From: a virus
Virus record (IMG/VR): IMGVR_UViG_3300037264_009496
Coordinates: 1 to 20,832 of that record
Length of the DNA: 20,832 nucleotides
Direction: 5' to 3' (one strand)
How positions within the stretch are numbered: position 1 is the first letter of the stretch; each line of letters starts with the position of its first letter. Made by a program: the position numbers and the translations under genes. The notes under the pieces are model-generated. The model saw nothing but the letters and a program-made list of their open reading frames with translations, ran no database searches and had not been told where the DNA came from. This document shows, in pieces, positions 1 to 7,508 of this stretch.

Positions 1-711
1 GCCGGGAAGCCTGTTGTTATCAGCGCGGCCGCGCTTACCGTGGGTGCCGCGGAAAAGATTTTTGCGATTGAGGGGCCGAATGTGGGCTTTGCAGGAAATG
101 GCGCGATACAGACCCTTACTCTGACCTCCACGTCAGCGGAGGATGCCCCGGGCGGGGTGGGGGCTGAGTCAATTATTCTGGATTATCTGGATGCGGTGCT
201 GGCCCCGGTTAGTGAGACAGTGACTTTGAATGGGACATCAGCTTCGGCGCCGACCGCAGTAGCGGCTTTCAGGCTCAACCGGGCCAGGGTTGGAGGGGCC
301 GGAGTGCTGGCTGTGCGCAAACCAGCCGGGCTGATACGTATTAAGCACTCCATATCAGCCCTCCTGCTGGGGAGGATTGAGAAGCCGTGGAGGGAGTTGA
401 GGAACGGGGTTTATACAGTTCCGGCCGGGCAATCGGCAAGGGTTGTCGGTATTTCTGTAAGGCTCTACGGGGGTGTCTTGAACTCCGGGTGTGTGATTCG
501 GATTTACACCCGAACCGGGATTGATTTGCTCCCGGTCCCGGGGCCGGGGGTTCTGCAAAAAACCATGAACTTCAACCTCTCCAACCCGGGTTTGGACAGG
601 CAGATTTCGATTCCGGTCGTGGCCCAGAAGTCGGATATTTGGATGACGATTCAGGCTTCGTCGGGTGGGGGGTTTGCGGCTTCGGCTGAACTTTATATTG
701 TTCTTAGCTGA
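1..711 (+). CDS. C-terminal part of an unknown plus-strand protein, possibly a virion protein
   Basis: The reading frame is open from the first base and ends with TAG at 709-711, so the 5' end lies outside the window. A GTG at 40 is an unlikely true start because the upstream codons read as ordinary protein in the same frame. The visible 236 residues are rich in Gly, Ala, Ser, Thr and Val, with alternating hydrophobic stretches typical of beta-structured proteins. The last 120 residues look like a beta-sandwich (for example VYTVPAGQSARVVGISVRLY), as in phage tail or receptor-binding proteins. I do not recognise a family. It is one of only two plus-strand genes here and it ends just before a strong terminator facing the minus-strand block, which fits the end of a late structural operon. 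The virion role is inference. Confidence 0.6.
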   Translation, partial: AGKPVVISAAALTVGAAEKIFAIEGPNVGFAGNGAIQTLTLTSTSAEDAPGGVGAESIILDYLDAVLAPVSETVTLNGTSASAPTAVAAFRLNRARVGGAGVLAVRKPAGLIRIKHSISALLLGRIEKPWRELRNGVYTVPAGQSARVVGISVRLYGGVLNSGCVIRIYTRTGIDLLPVPGPGVLQKTMNFNLSNPGLDRQISIPVVAQKSDIWMTIQASSGGGFAASAELYIVLS

Positions 712-731
712 TTTAGGCCCTGGTCCAAAGG

Positions 732-763
732 AAAAGGCGGTCCTGGGGTGAGGACCGCCTTTT
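732..763. terminator. Bidirectional hairpin terminator between convergent transcription units
   Basis: The arms 732-744 and 751-763 are perfect 13-bp inverted repeats (AAAAGGCGGTCCT and its complement) around a 6-nt loop. A-tract and T-tract are part of the stem, so the hairpin ends in a U-run when read from either side. It lies 20 bp after the plus-strand stop at 711 and downstream of the last minus-strand gene (918), where convergent operons meet. Confidence 0.9.
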
Positions 764-917
764 CGGGCTGGGATGGGATGGAAGGAAAGAGCGGTTGGGA
801 AACCGCTGTTACAGGGACAGGAAACTTGTATTTGCGGACTCTTCCGAGTCCTCATCCGCCCCGACACTTTCAACTCTATCACAACCCCGGGCAAAGGGGC
901 AAGGAAAAAAAAACAGG
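764..917. other. Non-coding spacer with two further small hairpins
   Basis: No convincing gene is seen. The stretch holds a perfect 7-bp stem with 4-nt loop at 790-807 and a 6-bp stem with 4-nt loop at 836-851. On the minus strand a long U-rich run (complement of the A-tract near 903-911) follows directly after the stop of the gene at 918-1283. Together with the 732-763 hairpin this looks like the 3' untranslated end of the long minus-strand operon. The function is inferred from position. Confidence 0.5.
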
Positions 918-1283
918 TCAAATAACAGACTTGGCCAACCCCAGAATAATCCCGCCCAGGATGCGCTTTTTGGCTTCCTTGATCTCTTTCTTGAACTTTA
1001 TCACTTCAGTAAGGACATCGGCGTGGATGATGTTGAACGCTCTGGAAGCCTCTTCCATGTAGCTCACCCCGGGTTCGGGGTCCGGCATCAGGAGACCCTT
1101 GATGATGAACAGGGATGCGTTCTTTACGGCTCTGCGGGCGCGGCGCTTCCCCGCCGTGTCCATCCCGATCCAGGCATCGCCGGCCATTTCCTGAAGCATG
1201 GTGATGAGTTCAAGGGCCAGGTTTTCGGAGATGGCCGAGAGAAATGTGTCTTCCGCACCCCTTGATATTACTGGTGTCGGCAT
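918..1283 (-). CDS. Hypothetical protein, 121 aa
   Basis: ATG start at 1283, 3 bp after the stop of the lipoprotein gene, so it is co-transcribed as the last gene of the leftward operon. The Shine-Dalgarno site is weak (a G-run about 11 nt upstream). The protein is predicted largely helical. A basic stretch GKRRARRAVK lies around residues 45-54, a charged helix (FKKEIKEAKKRI) around 96-108, and a hydrophobic C-terminus (GGIILGLAKSVI) could form an amphipathic or short membrane-associated helix. I recognise no family. Position next to a lipoprotein and a holin-like protein allows a role at the envelope or in lysis, but nothing in the sequence proves it. Confidence 0.65.
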   Translation of the reverse strand: MPTPVISRGAEDTFLSAISENLALELITMLQEMAGDAWIGMDTAGKRRARRAVKNASLFIIKGLLMPDPEPGVSYMEEASRAFNIIHADVLTEVIKFKKEIKEAKKRILGGIILGLAKSVI

Positions 1284-1286
1284 GGG

Positions 1287-1640
1287 TTAAAGACCCCCGG
1301 TTTCTTTGACAAGATCCTGAATGGCCTCAAGCTCATCAACACGGTTCTGGAGGATGTCAGTGGAGATGCGGTATTTCTCTCCGTAAAGGCCCTTTGCTTT
1401 GTTTTCCTGATCCCGGCGGTATATGCTCATCGCCGAAGCCCCGGGATCGCCGTCCGGGGAGTCCTCGCCATCTTCGAGGATGAAGGCGGAGACGGGCTTG
1501 GGAAAGGGTTGGGTTACGCAGGAGGCCAGGATCAGGGTCAGGAAGGTTGCGGCCATGACGGAGAGAAGGAAAATAGAGCCGAATTTTGATGCGGTGTTGT
1601 TCAGAGCGTTTGCCGGGTTTCTTGTGATTGTTTTGTTCAT
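1287..1640 (-). CDS. Small phage lipoprotein, 117 aa
   Basis: A hydrophobic segment at residues about 22-41 (GSIFLLSVMAATFLTLILAS) ends in a lipobox, L-A-S-C, with the modified cysteine at residue 42. This predicts signal peptidase II processing and anchoring to a membrane of a Gram-negative host. The mature part is short and starts Pro-rich, then is acidic (EDGEDSPDGDPG), and ends in a charged helix with possible coiled-coil character. The gene is 4 bp downstream of a two-helix holin-like gene. Small lipoproteins next to holins are often outer-membrane spanins (Rz1 type), but this one is longer than most Rz1 proteins and no inner-membrane partner is visible, so the spanin idea is only a possibility. 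The ATG at 1640 has an AGGAG 12 nt upstream, a long spacing. Confidence 0.7.
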   Translation of the reverse strand: MNKTITRNPANALNNTASKFGSIFLLSVMAATFLTLILASCVTQPFPKPVSAFILEDGEDSPDGDPGASAMSIYRRDQENKAKGLYGEKYRISTDILQNRVDELEAIQDLVKETGGL

Positions 1641-1644
1641 GGCT

Positions 1645-1935
1645 TTATTTGACTCCTGTTCCCTTCATCTTGTCTTCCAGGCGCACGATTGCGGCGCGAT
1701 CACCGAAAACAGTCCCGGCCGCGAGCAGAACATAGGATATGAGTTCCCACAACCCGCTCCCGGCTTGAATAGCGGAATCCACGACAACTTGGATTTTGTC
1801 CGGGTCGGTGAGGGCGCCGGGGGCTTCGATGCCGGATTTTCGGCTCAAATATGCGATAACAAAAACAGCCAGCCCGGACAGCTTTAGGGTTGCGCCCTTG
1901 CCTTTGCCGAACAGGTTTTTGAGATAGGTAAGCAT
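1645..1935 (-). CDS. Holin-like two-helix membrane protein, 96 aa
   Basis: Two hydrophobic segments are visible, around residues 18-31 (LKLSGLAVFVIAYLS) and 62-76 (GLWELISYVLLAAGTVF), joined by a polar loop. A basic N-terminus and a charged C-terminal tail (RLEDKMKG) complete the outline. Size and topology match small phage holins, which form the membrane lesion for lysis, but such proteins are very divergent and no endolysin gene lies in the window. A Shine-Dalgarno-like AAGGA lies about 10 nt before the ATG. The gene sits between a Pro-rich protein gene (3 bp spacing) and the lipoprotein gene (4 bp spacing), consistent with one transcript. It could also be a membrane protein unrelated to lysis. 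Confidence 0.6.
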   Translation of the reverse strand: MLTYLKNLFGKGKGATLKLSGLAVFVIAYLSRKSGIEAPGALTDPDKIQVVVDSAIQAGSGLWELISYVLLAAGTVFGDRAAIVRLEDKMKGTGVK

Positions 1936-1938
1936 TGG

Positions 1939-2460
1939 TTATTGTTCCTTTTCCCCCTCTTTTTCGGATTCGGAGGTGATGACATCCACGGGAGAGGGGC
2001 CGCGGAGGGTTTTGGGTTTCTGATCCCGGTAGTCCAGAGGGTGATATGGATCTTGGGCCGGGGCGGTTTTTTGCTCCTCCACCCCGCCGGATTCGTGTCC
2101 GGATTCATCATAACCCGGGTCGGGTGGATAGTCACCATCCGGCTCTGGCTGAGGCGGGGGCGATGGTTGAATTTTGACCGGGGATGCGGAAGCTCCTCTG
2201 GTTGCCCCGGAGAAAACACCCATCGCGGCATTCAGGATCATTTTCATCAGTTCATCCCATCCCGGAGCCTTGATCCCGGGGCCTTGCGGGGAGACGTGGT
2301 GGTTGCAGTGGAGAGCGCCGGTCTTTCGGTGGAAGGTGATGGTGATTATGATAATCTCATCCCCCGGGCCGGAAGTGGACTCCGTGACAGGAAGCTGGGG
2401 GGGAGTGGGAGGCTGCTGTCGGCGAATCTGAATCTGTCTAAGAGGGTGAGTCCTGTTCAT
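1939..2460 (-). CDS. Proline-rich hypothetical protein, 173 aa
   Basis: ATG at 2460 is preceded by a good GGAGG Shine-Dalgarno site 9 nt upstream, which supports this strand over a longer opposing frame. The first 35 residues are basic and Pro-rich. Residues about 36-60 contain a beta-like segment (EIIIITITFHRKTGALHC), and residues about 70-90 a short helix (WDELMKMILNAAMGVF). The C-terminal half is low-complexity, rich in Pro, Glu and Asp (for example QPEPDGDYPPDPGYDES), ending in an acidic tail. It is probably mostly disordered. I recognise no family. It lies between the regulator-like gene (3 bp upstream) and the holin-like gene. Confidence 0.6.
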   Translation of the reverse strand: MNRTHPLRQIQIRRQQPPTPPQLPVTESTSGPGDEIIIITITFHRKTGALHCNHHVSPQGPGIKAPGWDELMKMILNAAMGVFSGATRGASASPVKIQPSPPPQPEPDGDYPPDPGYDESGHESGGVEEQKTAPAQDPYHPLDYRDQKPKTLRGPSPVDVITSESEKEGEKEQ

Positions 2461-2463
2461 GCC

Positions 2464-2961
2464 TTATTTCCTCCCTCGGGGGTTGATTTTCTTTTTGGCC
2501 AGGCGCTTTGGGTTGGCGGGTGCGGGGGTTGGAGCCGGAGCGGGCTTTTTCCTCTTCATAGGGCTGGGAGATGGGACCGGATTGGGATCGGGGTCCGCGT
2601 CATTTTCCGGTTTGTCGGCATTGCCGCCCTCTCCATCCCCGAACGGGGTGAATTTTTCCGGGCGCGGCTTCCTCGAAACAGGGGCCGGATTGATCGCTTT
2701 GGCTACGTAATAGAGATACAAATCGCCCATCGAAATCCCAGTCACTTCGGAGATGGCGTAGAGCAGGCGCATTCCGATGGAGCTTCGGCCGGAGCGGGCG
2801 CGGGAGATCTGGGTTTCAAAGCAGGGGAAGCCGGCTGAGATGAGGGCCGTGGTCAGGGATTTGCAGGACAGGGTGTCCATGTAGGAAGTTACTGACTGGA
2901 GCGGGCCGGGGTAGATGCGGTCTTTTTGGAATGTTCGGCTTTCTCTTGGTTCGGCTGGCAT
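2464..2961 (-). CDS. Cro/YdaS-like helix-turn-helix regulator with a long basic tail, 165 aa
   Basis: Residues about 28-85 read as a small helical DNA-binding domain. A helix around SLTTALISAG is followed by a turn and a putative recognition helix (ETQISRARSGRSS), then LLYAISEVTGISMGDLY. That last segment matches the family signature of Cro/YdaS-type regulators, where AIE-x-x-TGG-x-V-x-x-x-x-L follows the helix-turn-helix. The C-terminal half is low-complexity Pro, Asp and Lys (PDPNPVPSPSP, then a Lys/Arg-rich end), which could hold DNA or partners non-specifically. The match is from memory of the family pattern, not a search. It may act on the inverted or tandem repeats near the promoters of this block, which is inference. 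The Shine-Dalgarno site is weak (AAAGG 14 nt upstream). Confidence 0.55.
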   Translation of the reverse strand: MPAEPRESRTFQKDRIYPGPLQSVTSYMDTLSCKSLTTALISAGFPCFETQISRARSGRSSIGMRLLYAISEVTGISMGDLYLYYVAKAINPAPVSRKPRPEKFTPFGDGEGGNADKPENDADPDPNPVPSPSPMKRKKPAPAPTPAPANPKRLAKKKINPRGRK

Positions 2962-2987
2962 TTTTTTTGTTTAACCTTTCTTTTTTG

Positions 2988-3410
2988 TTATTCTGAATCA
3001 GAATCAGTATTACCCTTGCCGGGCTTGAACAGTATGTAGTTGCTGCTGCTCTCACGGGAGGCCAATTCCATGAATTTGGCGATTTTGGGCGGGGCCAGGT
3101 TCATGGAAGCGAGGGTTGCCCGGCACTGGTCCGCCCCGGCCATGATGGTGCGGGTTTGGCTGACGCGGGTAAAGGAACCCAAGTCGGCCCGGCGGATTGT
3201 TTTTTCGACGCCGATCTCCTCCATGAGGATTTCGATTTCCTCGCCTATCAGTTTCTTTCTGGCTTCCAGTTCCCGCATGGATTTGAGAGTGGCGCTGATT
3301 TCGGCCATTTCCGCGAGCCTGGAGTGGAGGCGCCGGGCTTTGTCGGCAGGAACAACTCCCCCTCTGTCTCCCGGGCCTTCGAGATTGAGGATTTCAACTC
3401 CTCCTGGCAT
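2988..3410 (-). CDS. Coiled-coil hypothetical protein, 140 aa
   Basis: Residues about 25-68 form a long charged helix with heptad-like hydrophobic spacing (LHSRLAEMAEISATLKSM, then ELEARKKLIGEEIEILMEE), a likely coiled coil. It is followed by a compact segment starting GVEKTIRRADLGSFTRVSQ. Helical N-terminus plus a short beta-like domain containing G-x-F is a layout I associate with small early phage proteins of the Gp157-like kind, but I cannot assign it. ATG at 3410 has AGGAGG 13 nt upstream, a long spacing. The gene follows the polymerase gene by 48 bp and precedes the regulator-like gene, so it is probably part of the same transcript. Confidence 0.6.
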   Translation of the reverse strand: MPGGVEILNLEGPGDRGGVVPADKARRLHSRLAEMAEISATLKSMRELEARKKLIGEEIEILMEEIGVEKTIRRADLGSFTRVSQTRTIMAGADQCRATLASMNLAPPKIAKFMELASRESSSNYILFKPGKGNTDSDSE

Positions 3411-3458
3411 TTGTTTTGTTTATCCTCCTGTTGCCTTTCGGTTGGATTATTGGCTGAT

Positions 3459-6215
3459 CTACTCAGCCTGTTGTTCCGGGATACCATAATACTCTGATTT
3501 TTCTTCATCGTCAATGTTAAATTCCGGTATTTCGTATTTTTCCAGTTCACCCCAGGATTGGCCGATTTCAGCATCCACAGTTATGGGAACCCTTAGTTTG
3601 ACGGAATACTTCATGGTTTGAGCCAGCCTGGAGGCGAATAAGGAAGCCTCGTTGTCCGATACTTCAAACATAAGAGCGTCGTGGATTTGCAAGAGGGGAT
3701 TGCAGGTCCAGCCATTTCTGCGGAACCCGGTGACAACGGAAGCCATGTCCCGCATGGCCCGCTTTGTGGCCCCGGCCGTCCCACCCTGAATGACGGCATT
3801 ACAGGCCGCTCTCTCAGCCTCAGCCCGGCAAAAGGAATCCGGGGAGTTGACGCCGGCCAGCCATCGGATCCGCCCAAAACAGTCCCGGGCATAGCCGGTT
3901 CTTCGGACTTCGGCTATCACGGAATCGAAGAAAACTCTCACTCCCCGGAATACGGTGAACCACTCCCGGATCAAATCCTGGCATCGTTCCTTGCTCCACT
4001 CGCCCGGGTCGCATTTTTGACTGAGCAGGAGGTCACGCAGACCTTCAGCGGTCAACCCGAAGGCTACTCCGAATCCGACGGTTTTGGCCGGGAGGCGGTG
4101 CTTGTATTTGTCCTGATCTTCGGGTTTGACTCCGAAAATTCTCAGGGCTGTTTGCTGGTGAATATCCTCTCCGGCCCGGAAAATGCGGGTCATTTCTGGA
4201 TCCCGGGAGCAGTGGGCCATGATGCAGAAGTCCATCTTGCCGTAGTCGGCATGGACTATTTTTGAGCCGGGAGAGGCGCGGAAGCAGGCGCGGATTAAGC
4301 GGCCGTTGTCAGATCGGACAGGCATGGCCAGGAGGTTTGGGTTGCGGCTGGTCATGCGGCCGGTGAGAGTGCCAGTGGTTTGGAGGTTGGCGTGAATGCG
4401 GTTGTCGGGGCTAAGGGCTGAGTGCTCGATCAGGGGGAGGATGAAGGCGGAGAGGAGCTTTTCGCGCTCGCGCCAATCGAGGATTTTTTGAACAACCGCG
4501 GCTTGCGGGGCGAGCCGGGAGAGGAAGCGGCTGTTGGTTGAGTTGAAGTTCTTTTTCTTTTCCGGGCGGGCGAGGGAGAGTTTTTTATAGACCAGATCGG
4601 AAACATGGACCCAGGAACCGGGGTTGATGTAAGTCCCGGCCAGTTTGTTGATTTCCAGCCCGAGTTTCTCCCTCTCCCGGGCTAGGCGGGTTGAGAGGGA
4701 TGAAAGGCGTTTTTGACTCACACCCATCCCGGCCTTTTCCATTTCCAGAACCAAACCCTGGGCGCCGGTGTCGGTTTCAATCGTCTCTTCAAGGCTGAGG
4801 GATTTGATCCTGGCCAGAAGGGGCTGATGGATTCGGAGAGTTGCGTCAGCGTCCCGGCAAGCGTAGTTGATAGCGGCCCTGCGGGATTCCGGTCCGGCTT
4901 CATACATATCCCCAAGCCATCCAGGGTGAAGGGGGCCGAGGACTTTTTCCACTTCGGCCCGGCCCTCGTCAGGGCTGATGTTGGTCCACCTTTTCACAGG
5001 GTCAGCGCCTTTTTTGTCCGTGTCGTCCAGGATTTTTTTGACCCGGGCGGTGATGTTTTTGGGCTGGCGGAATCGGGGAACAAAAATCCCGGAGCCTGAT
5101 TTTTTGTCCGGCTCCATTACCATCTGCATGGGAGGGTTGGGCCAGGTTCGGCTGAGGATGGATTCGAGGTATTGAACGGCTTTTTCCACAGTGACTTCGG
5201 CTGTCACTGTCTCATACCCCTCCATCTCCATCCCGCACAAACGCCAGGCCAGCGCCTTCAACCCTCCCGGGACGGTTTGGATGGCGCGGGCAAGGATGAG
5301 GGAGTCGAGGATTTTGGCGGGGCGGATTCCGAGGGATTCGAGGCGGGGGATGTCGAATTGGGCGTTATGGATGAGGGTTGTCACGCCCGGGTTGGAGAGG
5401 ATTTGGGAGAGGCGCTTGAGAGCGGGTTTGGATGAGGGGGTGTTGCGGATTAGAAATCCGGTCCCGGGTTTTGCGCTGAACTGGACTGACCATGTTTCCC
5501 AGGATGGGTCGGAGCCTGATTTTTCGGCTTCCGTGTCCACGGCGATGATTTTGGCCCCGGCCAGTCGAGCGGTAAGAATATCCGGGCTGGTTATTTCCTT
5601 GTAAGTTTCTCTCCCTATTAAGTTATCAAGACGGGAATGATCCAATGGGCGCACCGGGCCTCCGAGGGTGCGCTCAAGAGCCTCAAAATCCTCCACGATT
5701 AGTTGATACATGTTTTGCTGATGCAGACCTGCGGCCGGGTGATAGCAGGGGTGGACTATAATGCCGTCGGATCGGAGGAAGGGGATGCCGTGCTGTAATT
5801 CCAAACTCCTGGGGGCGTTGAGGGCTTCCAGGGCAAACTTCCCGAGGGTGACGATGATTTTGGGCTTGAAGAGGGTTATTTCCTGAGCAAGAAACCCGGA
5901 GCAGGCTTGAATTTGTTCGGGGCGCGGGTCGTGATTGTCCGGGGGGCGGCATTTGACGGTGTTGGTGATGTGGCAGCGCCAGCGCTCAACCCCGGCTCTT
6001 TTTAAGTGGGAATCCAATTCCTGTCCGGCTTTGCCGGTGAAGGGTTTGCCGGTCATGTCTTCCTGATAGCCGGGGGCTTCGCCGACCAGCATGATTCCGT
6101 TGAAGTGGCGGGAAGGGGGGGAGTTGAAAGGCACCGGGGCTTTGCATCCGGCTCTCAGGGAGCAGGATTGGCAGGAGAGGATGGAGGATTTAAGAGCGGG
6201 AGAGTTGTCAATCAT
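3459..6215 (-). CDS. Uracil-DNA glycosylase / 3'-5' exonuclease / family A DNA polymerase fusion, 918 aa
   Basis: Three enzymes in one chain. Residues 1-180 are a family 4-type uracil-DNA glycosylase: C15 and C18, C89 (TVKCRPP) and C105 match the four Fe-S cysteines. Motif GEAPG (45-49) with GKPFTGKAG (56-64) and HPA (159-161) are present. Residues about 215-465 are the proofreading exonuclease, with D227/E229 (VDTE), N284/D288 (HNAQFD) and Y451/D455 (YACRD). Residues about 490-890 are the polymerase: TGRMTSRNPNL (618-628), motif A around D657 (HADYGKMDF), motif B R707-K711-F715-F719, and motif C around D846 (QIHDAL). The start is uncertain because no Shine-Dalgarno site is seen, but ATG at 6215 overlaps the upstream stop by 8 bp, suggesting coupling. 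Phage SPO1 polymerase is known to carry a similar N-terminal glycosylase-like domain. Odd points are Asp662 at the usual Glu steric-gate position and Ala847 after the motif C Asp. This is the likely replicative polymerase. Confidence 0.95.
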   Translation of the reverse strand: MIDNSPALKSSILSCQSCSLRAGCKAPVPFNSPPSRHFNGIMLVGEAPGYQEDMTGKPFTGKAGQELDSHLKRAGVERWRCHITNTVKCRPPDNHDPRPEQIQACSGFLAQEITLFKPKIIVTLGKFALEALNAPRSLELQHGIPFLRSDGIIVHPCYHPAAGLHQQNMYQLIVEDFEALERTLGGPVRPLDHSRLDNLIGRETYKEITSPDILTARLAGAKIIAVDTEAEKSGSDPSWETWSVQFSAKPGTGFLIRNTPSSKPALKRLSQILSNPGVTTLIHNAQFDIPRLESLGIRPAKILDSLILARAIQTVPGGLKALAWRLCGMEMEGYETVTAEVTVEKAVQYLESILSRTWPNPPMQMVMEPDKKSGSGIFVPRFRQPKNITARVKKILDDTDKKGADPVKRWTNISPDEGRAEVEKVLGPLHPGWLGDMYEAGPESRRAAINYACRDADATLRIHQPLLARIKSLSLEETIETDTGAQGLVLEMEKAGMGVSQKRLSSLSTRLAREREKLGLEINKLAGTYINPGSWVHVSDLVYKKLSLARPEKKKNFNSTNSRFLSRLAPQAAVVQKILDWREREKLLSAFILPLIEHSALSPDNRIHANLQTTGTLTGRMTSRNPNLLAMPVRSDNGRLIRACFRASPGSKIVHADYGKMDFCIMAHCSRDPEMTRIFRAGEDIHQQTALRIFGVKPEDQDKYKHRLPAKTVGFGVAFGLTAEGLRDLLLSQKCDPGEWSKERCQDLIREWFTVFRGVRVFFDSVIAEVRRTGYARDCFGRIRWLAGVNSPDSFCRAEAERAACNAVIQGGTAGATKRAMRDMASVVTGFRRNGWTCNPLLQIHDALMFEVSDNEASLFASRLAQTMKYSVKLRVPITVDAEIGQSWGELEKYEIPEFNIDDEEKSEYYGIPEQQAE

Positions 6216-6396
6216 TGTGATTTGTGAACAGCCACTTAATTAAAAGAAACAGAGCAAGAAAAACCCACAGCGGGGATGATGCTATTAGTATAACAAAAAC
6301 CCAGGGTAAGGTCAAAACAAACCCTGATCTTACTCCCAACAGGATTCCTGAAATCAAACCCCAGGTAAATAACAAAGCCGCTTGTCTTGCCTTCAT
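6208..6396 (-). CDS. Small membrane protein with two helices, 62 aa
   Basis: ATG at 6396 overlaps the methyltransferase stop as ATGA, and the gene's own stop overlaps the polymerase start by 8 bp, so it is translationally linked at both ends. A longer reading frame exists upstream to 6507 but it is a shadow of the methyltransferase. Residues about 7-22 and 25-56 are strongly hydrophobic (for example VFLALFLLIKWLF), predicting two transmembrane helices in a hairpin with a short basic N-terminus. There is no recognisable family. Its place inside a DNA-replication operon is unusual; it could tether replication proteins to the membrane or have an unrelated host-takeover role. Both are guesses. 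Confidence 0.65.
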   Translation of the reverse strand: MKARQAALLFTWGLISGILLGVRSGFVLTLPWVFVILIASSPLWVFLALFLLIKWLFTNHND

Positions 6397-7508
6397 TGAT
6401 TTATACCTCTTTTTCTTTCCACTTCCATAATCCTCTCCCCAATCCAGGCCATGACAGGCACGGCCATCGCATTGCCTATGGCTCTGTATCTTGGCCCGTC
6501 CGGGCATTTGTCAGCGGGCCTGCCGCGCCAGGGTATTTGGGTCCAATCATCAGGGATGCTTTGAAGGCGCTCGCACTCCCGGGGGGTGAGGCGCCGAACA
6601 CCGGACCCGCTGCCAATGCCGTGTTGTGCGCCGGATTGGAGAGTGAACATGGGATCCCCGGGGTTGCCTATCCCCATACCGGCCCTGGGGTCGGTTGTGC
6701 TTTTTCCTGTTCTCTTGCCGACTTCGAGCAGTGGGATTGGGCTGTTTGTGATAACAAGGGCCTGGGTGCAGTCCGAGTCCGGGCCTTTCCCGACCCTCTC
6801 CTGCAAGCATGGGGAGATGCTGTGGGTTACAATCAGCGGATCCTGCCCCCGGCTCTCCCCTGCTCTGGCTGTTCCTCTGCCGCTGCCGCTAAGGCACGGC
6901 GCAATTCTTCGGGAAGATGCTTGCCGCGCCTTTCCGCCCTTGCCAGGATTCCCCTGCAAGCAGCCACGCTCAAATAAAACCTCCCCGGGACACTTCCACT
7001 CTCTTCCAGAATATCCGACAAGGAACACTCTTCGGCGCCGTTGCGGGACTCCGAAGTATTGAGCGTCCAGCACCCTCCAGGCCAGCCGATACCCGAGTTT
7101 CCCCATTTCCCCGAGGAAGGCTCCAAATGCCCTTCCTCCGTCCTGCGACAAAACTCCGGGAACATTCTCCCATACAATCCACTTAGGCCGGGGTTCAATC
7201 CTCCCAGCCAGGCGAGCAAATTCGAGAGTGAGATTGCCCCGGGGATCGGACAAGCCTTTTCTTTTGCCGGCCTGGGAGAAGGATTGGCAGGGGGTTCCGG
7301 CCGCGAGGATGTCAATAGGTTTGAACTGGCGCAAGTGCCGCGATTCAATGGAGGGGAAGTCTCCGAGGTTGGGGATGGAGGGGAAGCGGGTTTGGAGGAT
7401 TTCATTGCAGAAAGGGTCCGTTTCGGCAAACCAGGCCGGGGTCCAGCCGAGAGGAGTCCATGCGAGGGAGGCGGATTCAAGCCCGGAACAAACCGTGGCG
7501 AAGATCAT
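6393..7508 (-). CDS. DNA (cytosine-5) methyltransferase, 371 aa
   Basis: It transfers a methyl group from S-adenosylmethionine to C5 of cytosine in a specific DNA site. Motifs are in the standard order: I (FATVCSGLESASLAW, 3-17), IV with the catalytic cysteine in GTPCQSFSQ (Cys74), VI ENVPGVL (114-120), VIII QRRRRVFLVG (156-165), and X with YRAIGNAMAVPV (341-352). The segment between about 170 and 305 is the variable target-recognition region. The start is ATG at 7508, which overlaps the nuclease stop as ATGA; 97 in-frame residues further upstream only mirror the nuclease gene. No partner restriction endonuclease is visible, so it is probably an orphan phage enzyme that protects viral DNA from host restriction. 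Specificity cannot be read from the sequence. The C-terminal region has a phage-type PMFTLQSGAQHG segment. Confidence 0.93.
   Translation of the reverse strand: MIFATVCSGLESASLAWTPLGWTPAWFAETDPFCNEILQTRFPSIPNLGDFPSIESRHLRQFKPIDILAAGTPCQSFSQAGKRKGLSDPRGNLTLEFARLAGRIEPRPKWIVWENVPGVLSQDGGRAFGAFLGEMGKLGYRLAWRVLDAQYFGVPQRRRRVFLVGYSGREWKCPGEVLFERGCLQGNPGKGGKARQASSRRIAPCLSGSGRGTARAGESRGQDPLIVTHSISPCLQERVGKGPDSDCTQALVITNSPIPLLEVGKRTGKSTTDPRAGMGIGNPGDPMFTLQSGAQHGIGSGSGVRRLTPRECERLQSIPDDWTQIPWRGRPADKCPDGPRYRAIGNAMAVPVMAWIGERIMEVERKRGINQ

Noticed and set aside
355-921. 188-codon minus-strand open frame across the terminator
   Set aside because: It runs through the bidirectional terminator and antisense to the plus-strand gene, and is rich in Arg/Pro as expected for a shadow frame.
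1942-2838. 298-codon open frame on the plus strand
   Set aside because: It opposes two minus-strand frames (1939-2460, 2464-2961) that are regularly spaced in the operon, one with a GGAGG ribosome site. Its product is Gly/Phe/Arg-rich without domain pattern, typical of antisense frames in GC-rich DNA.
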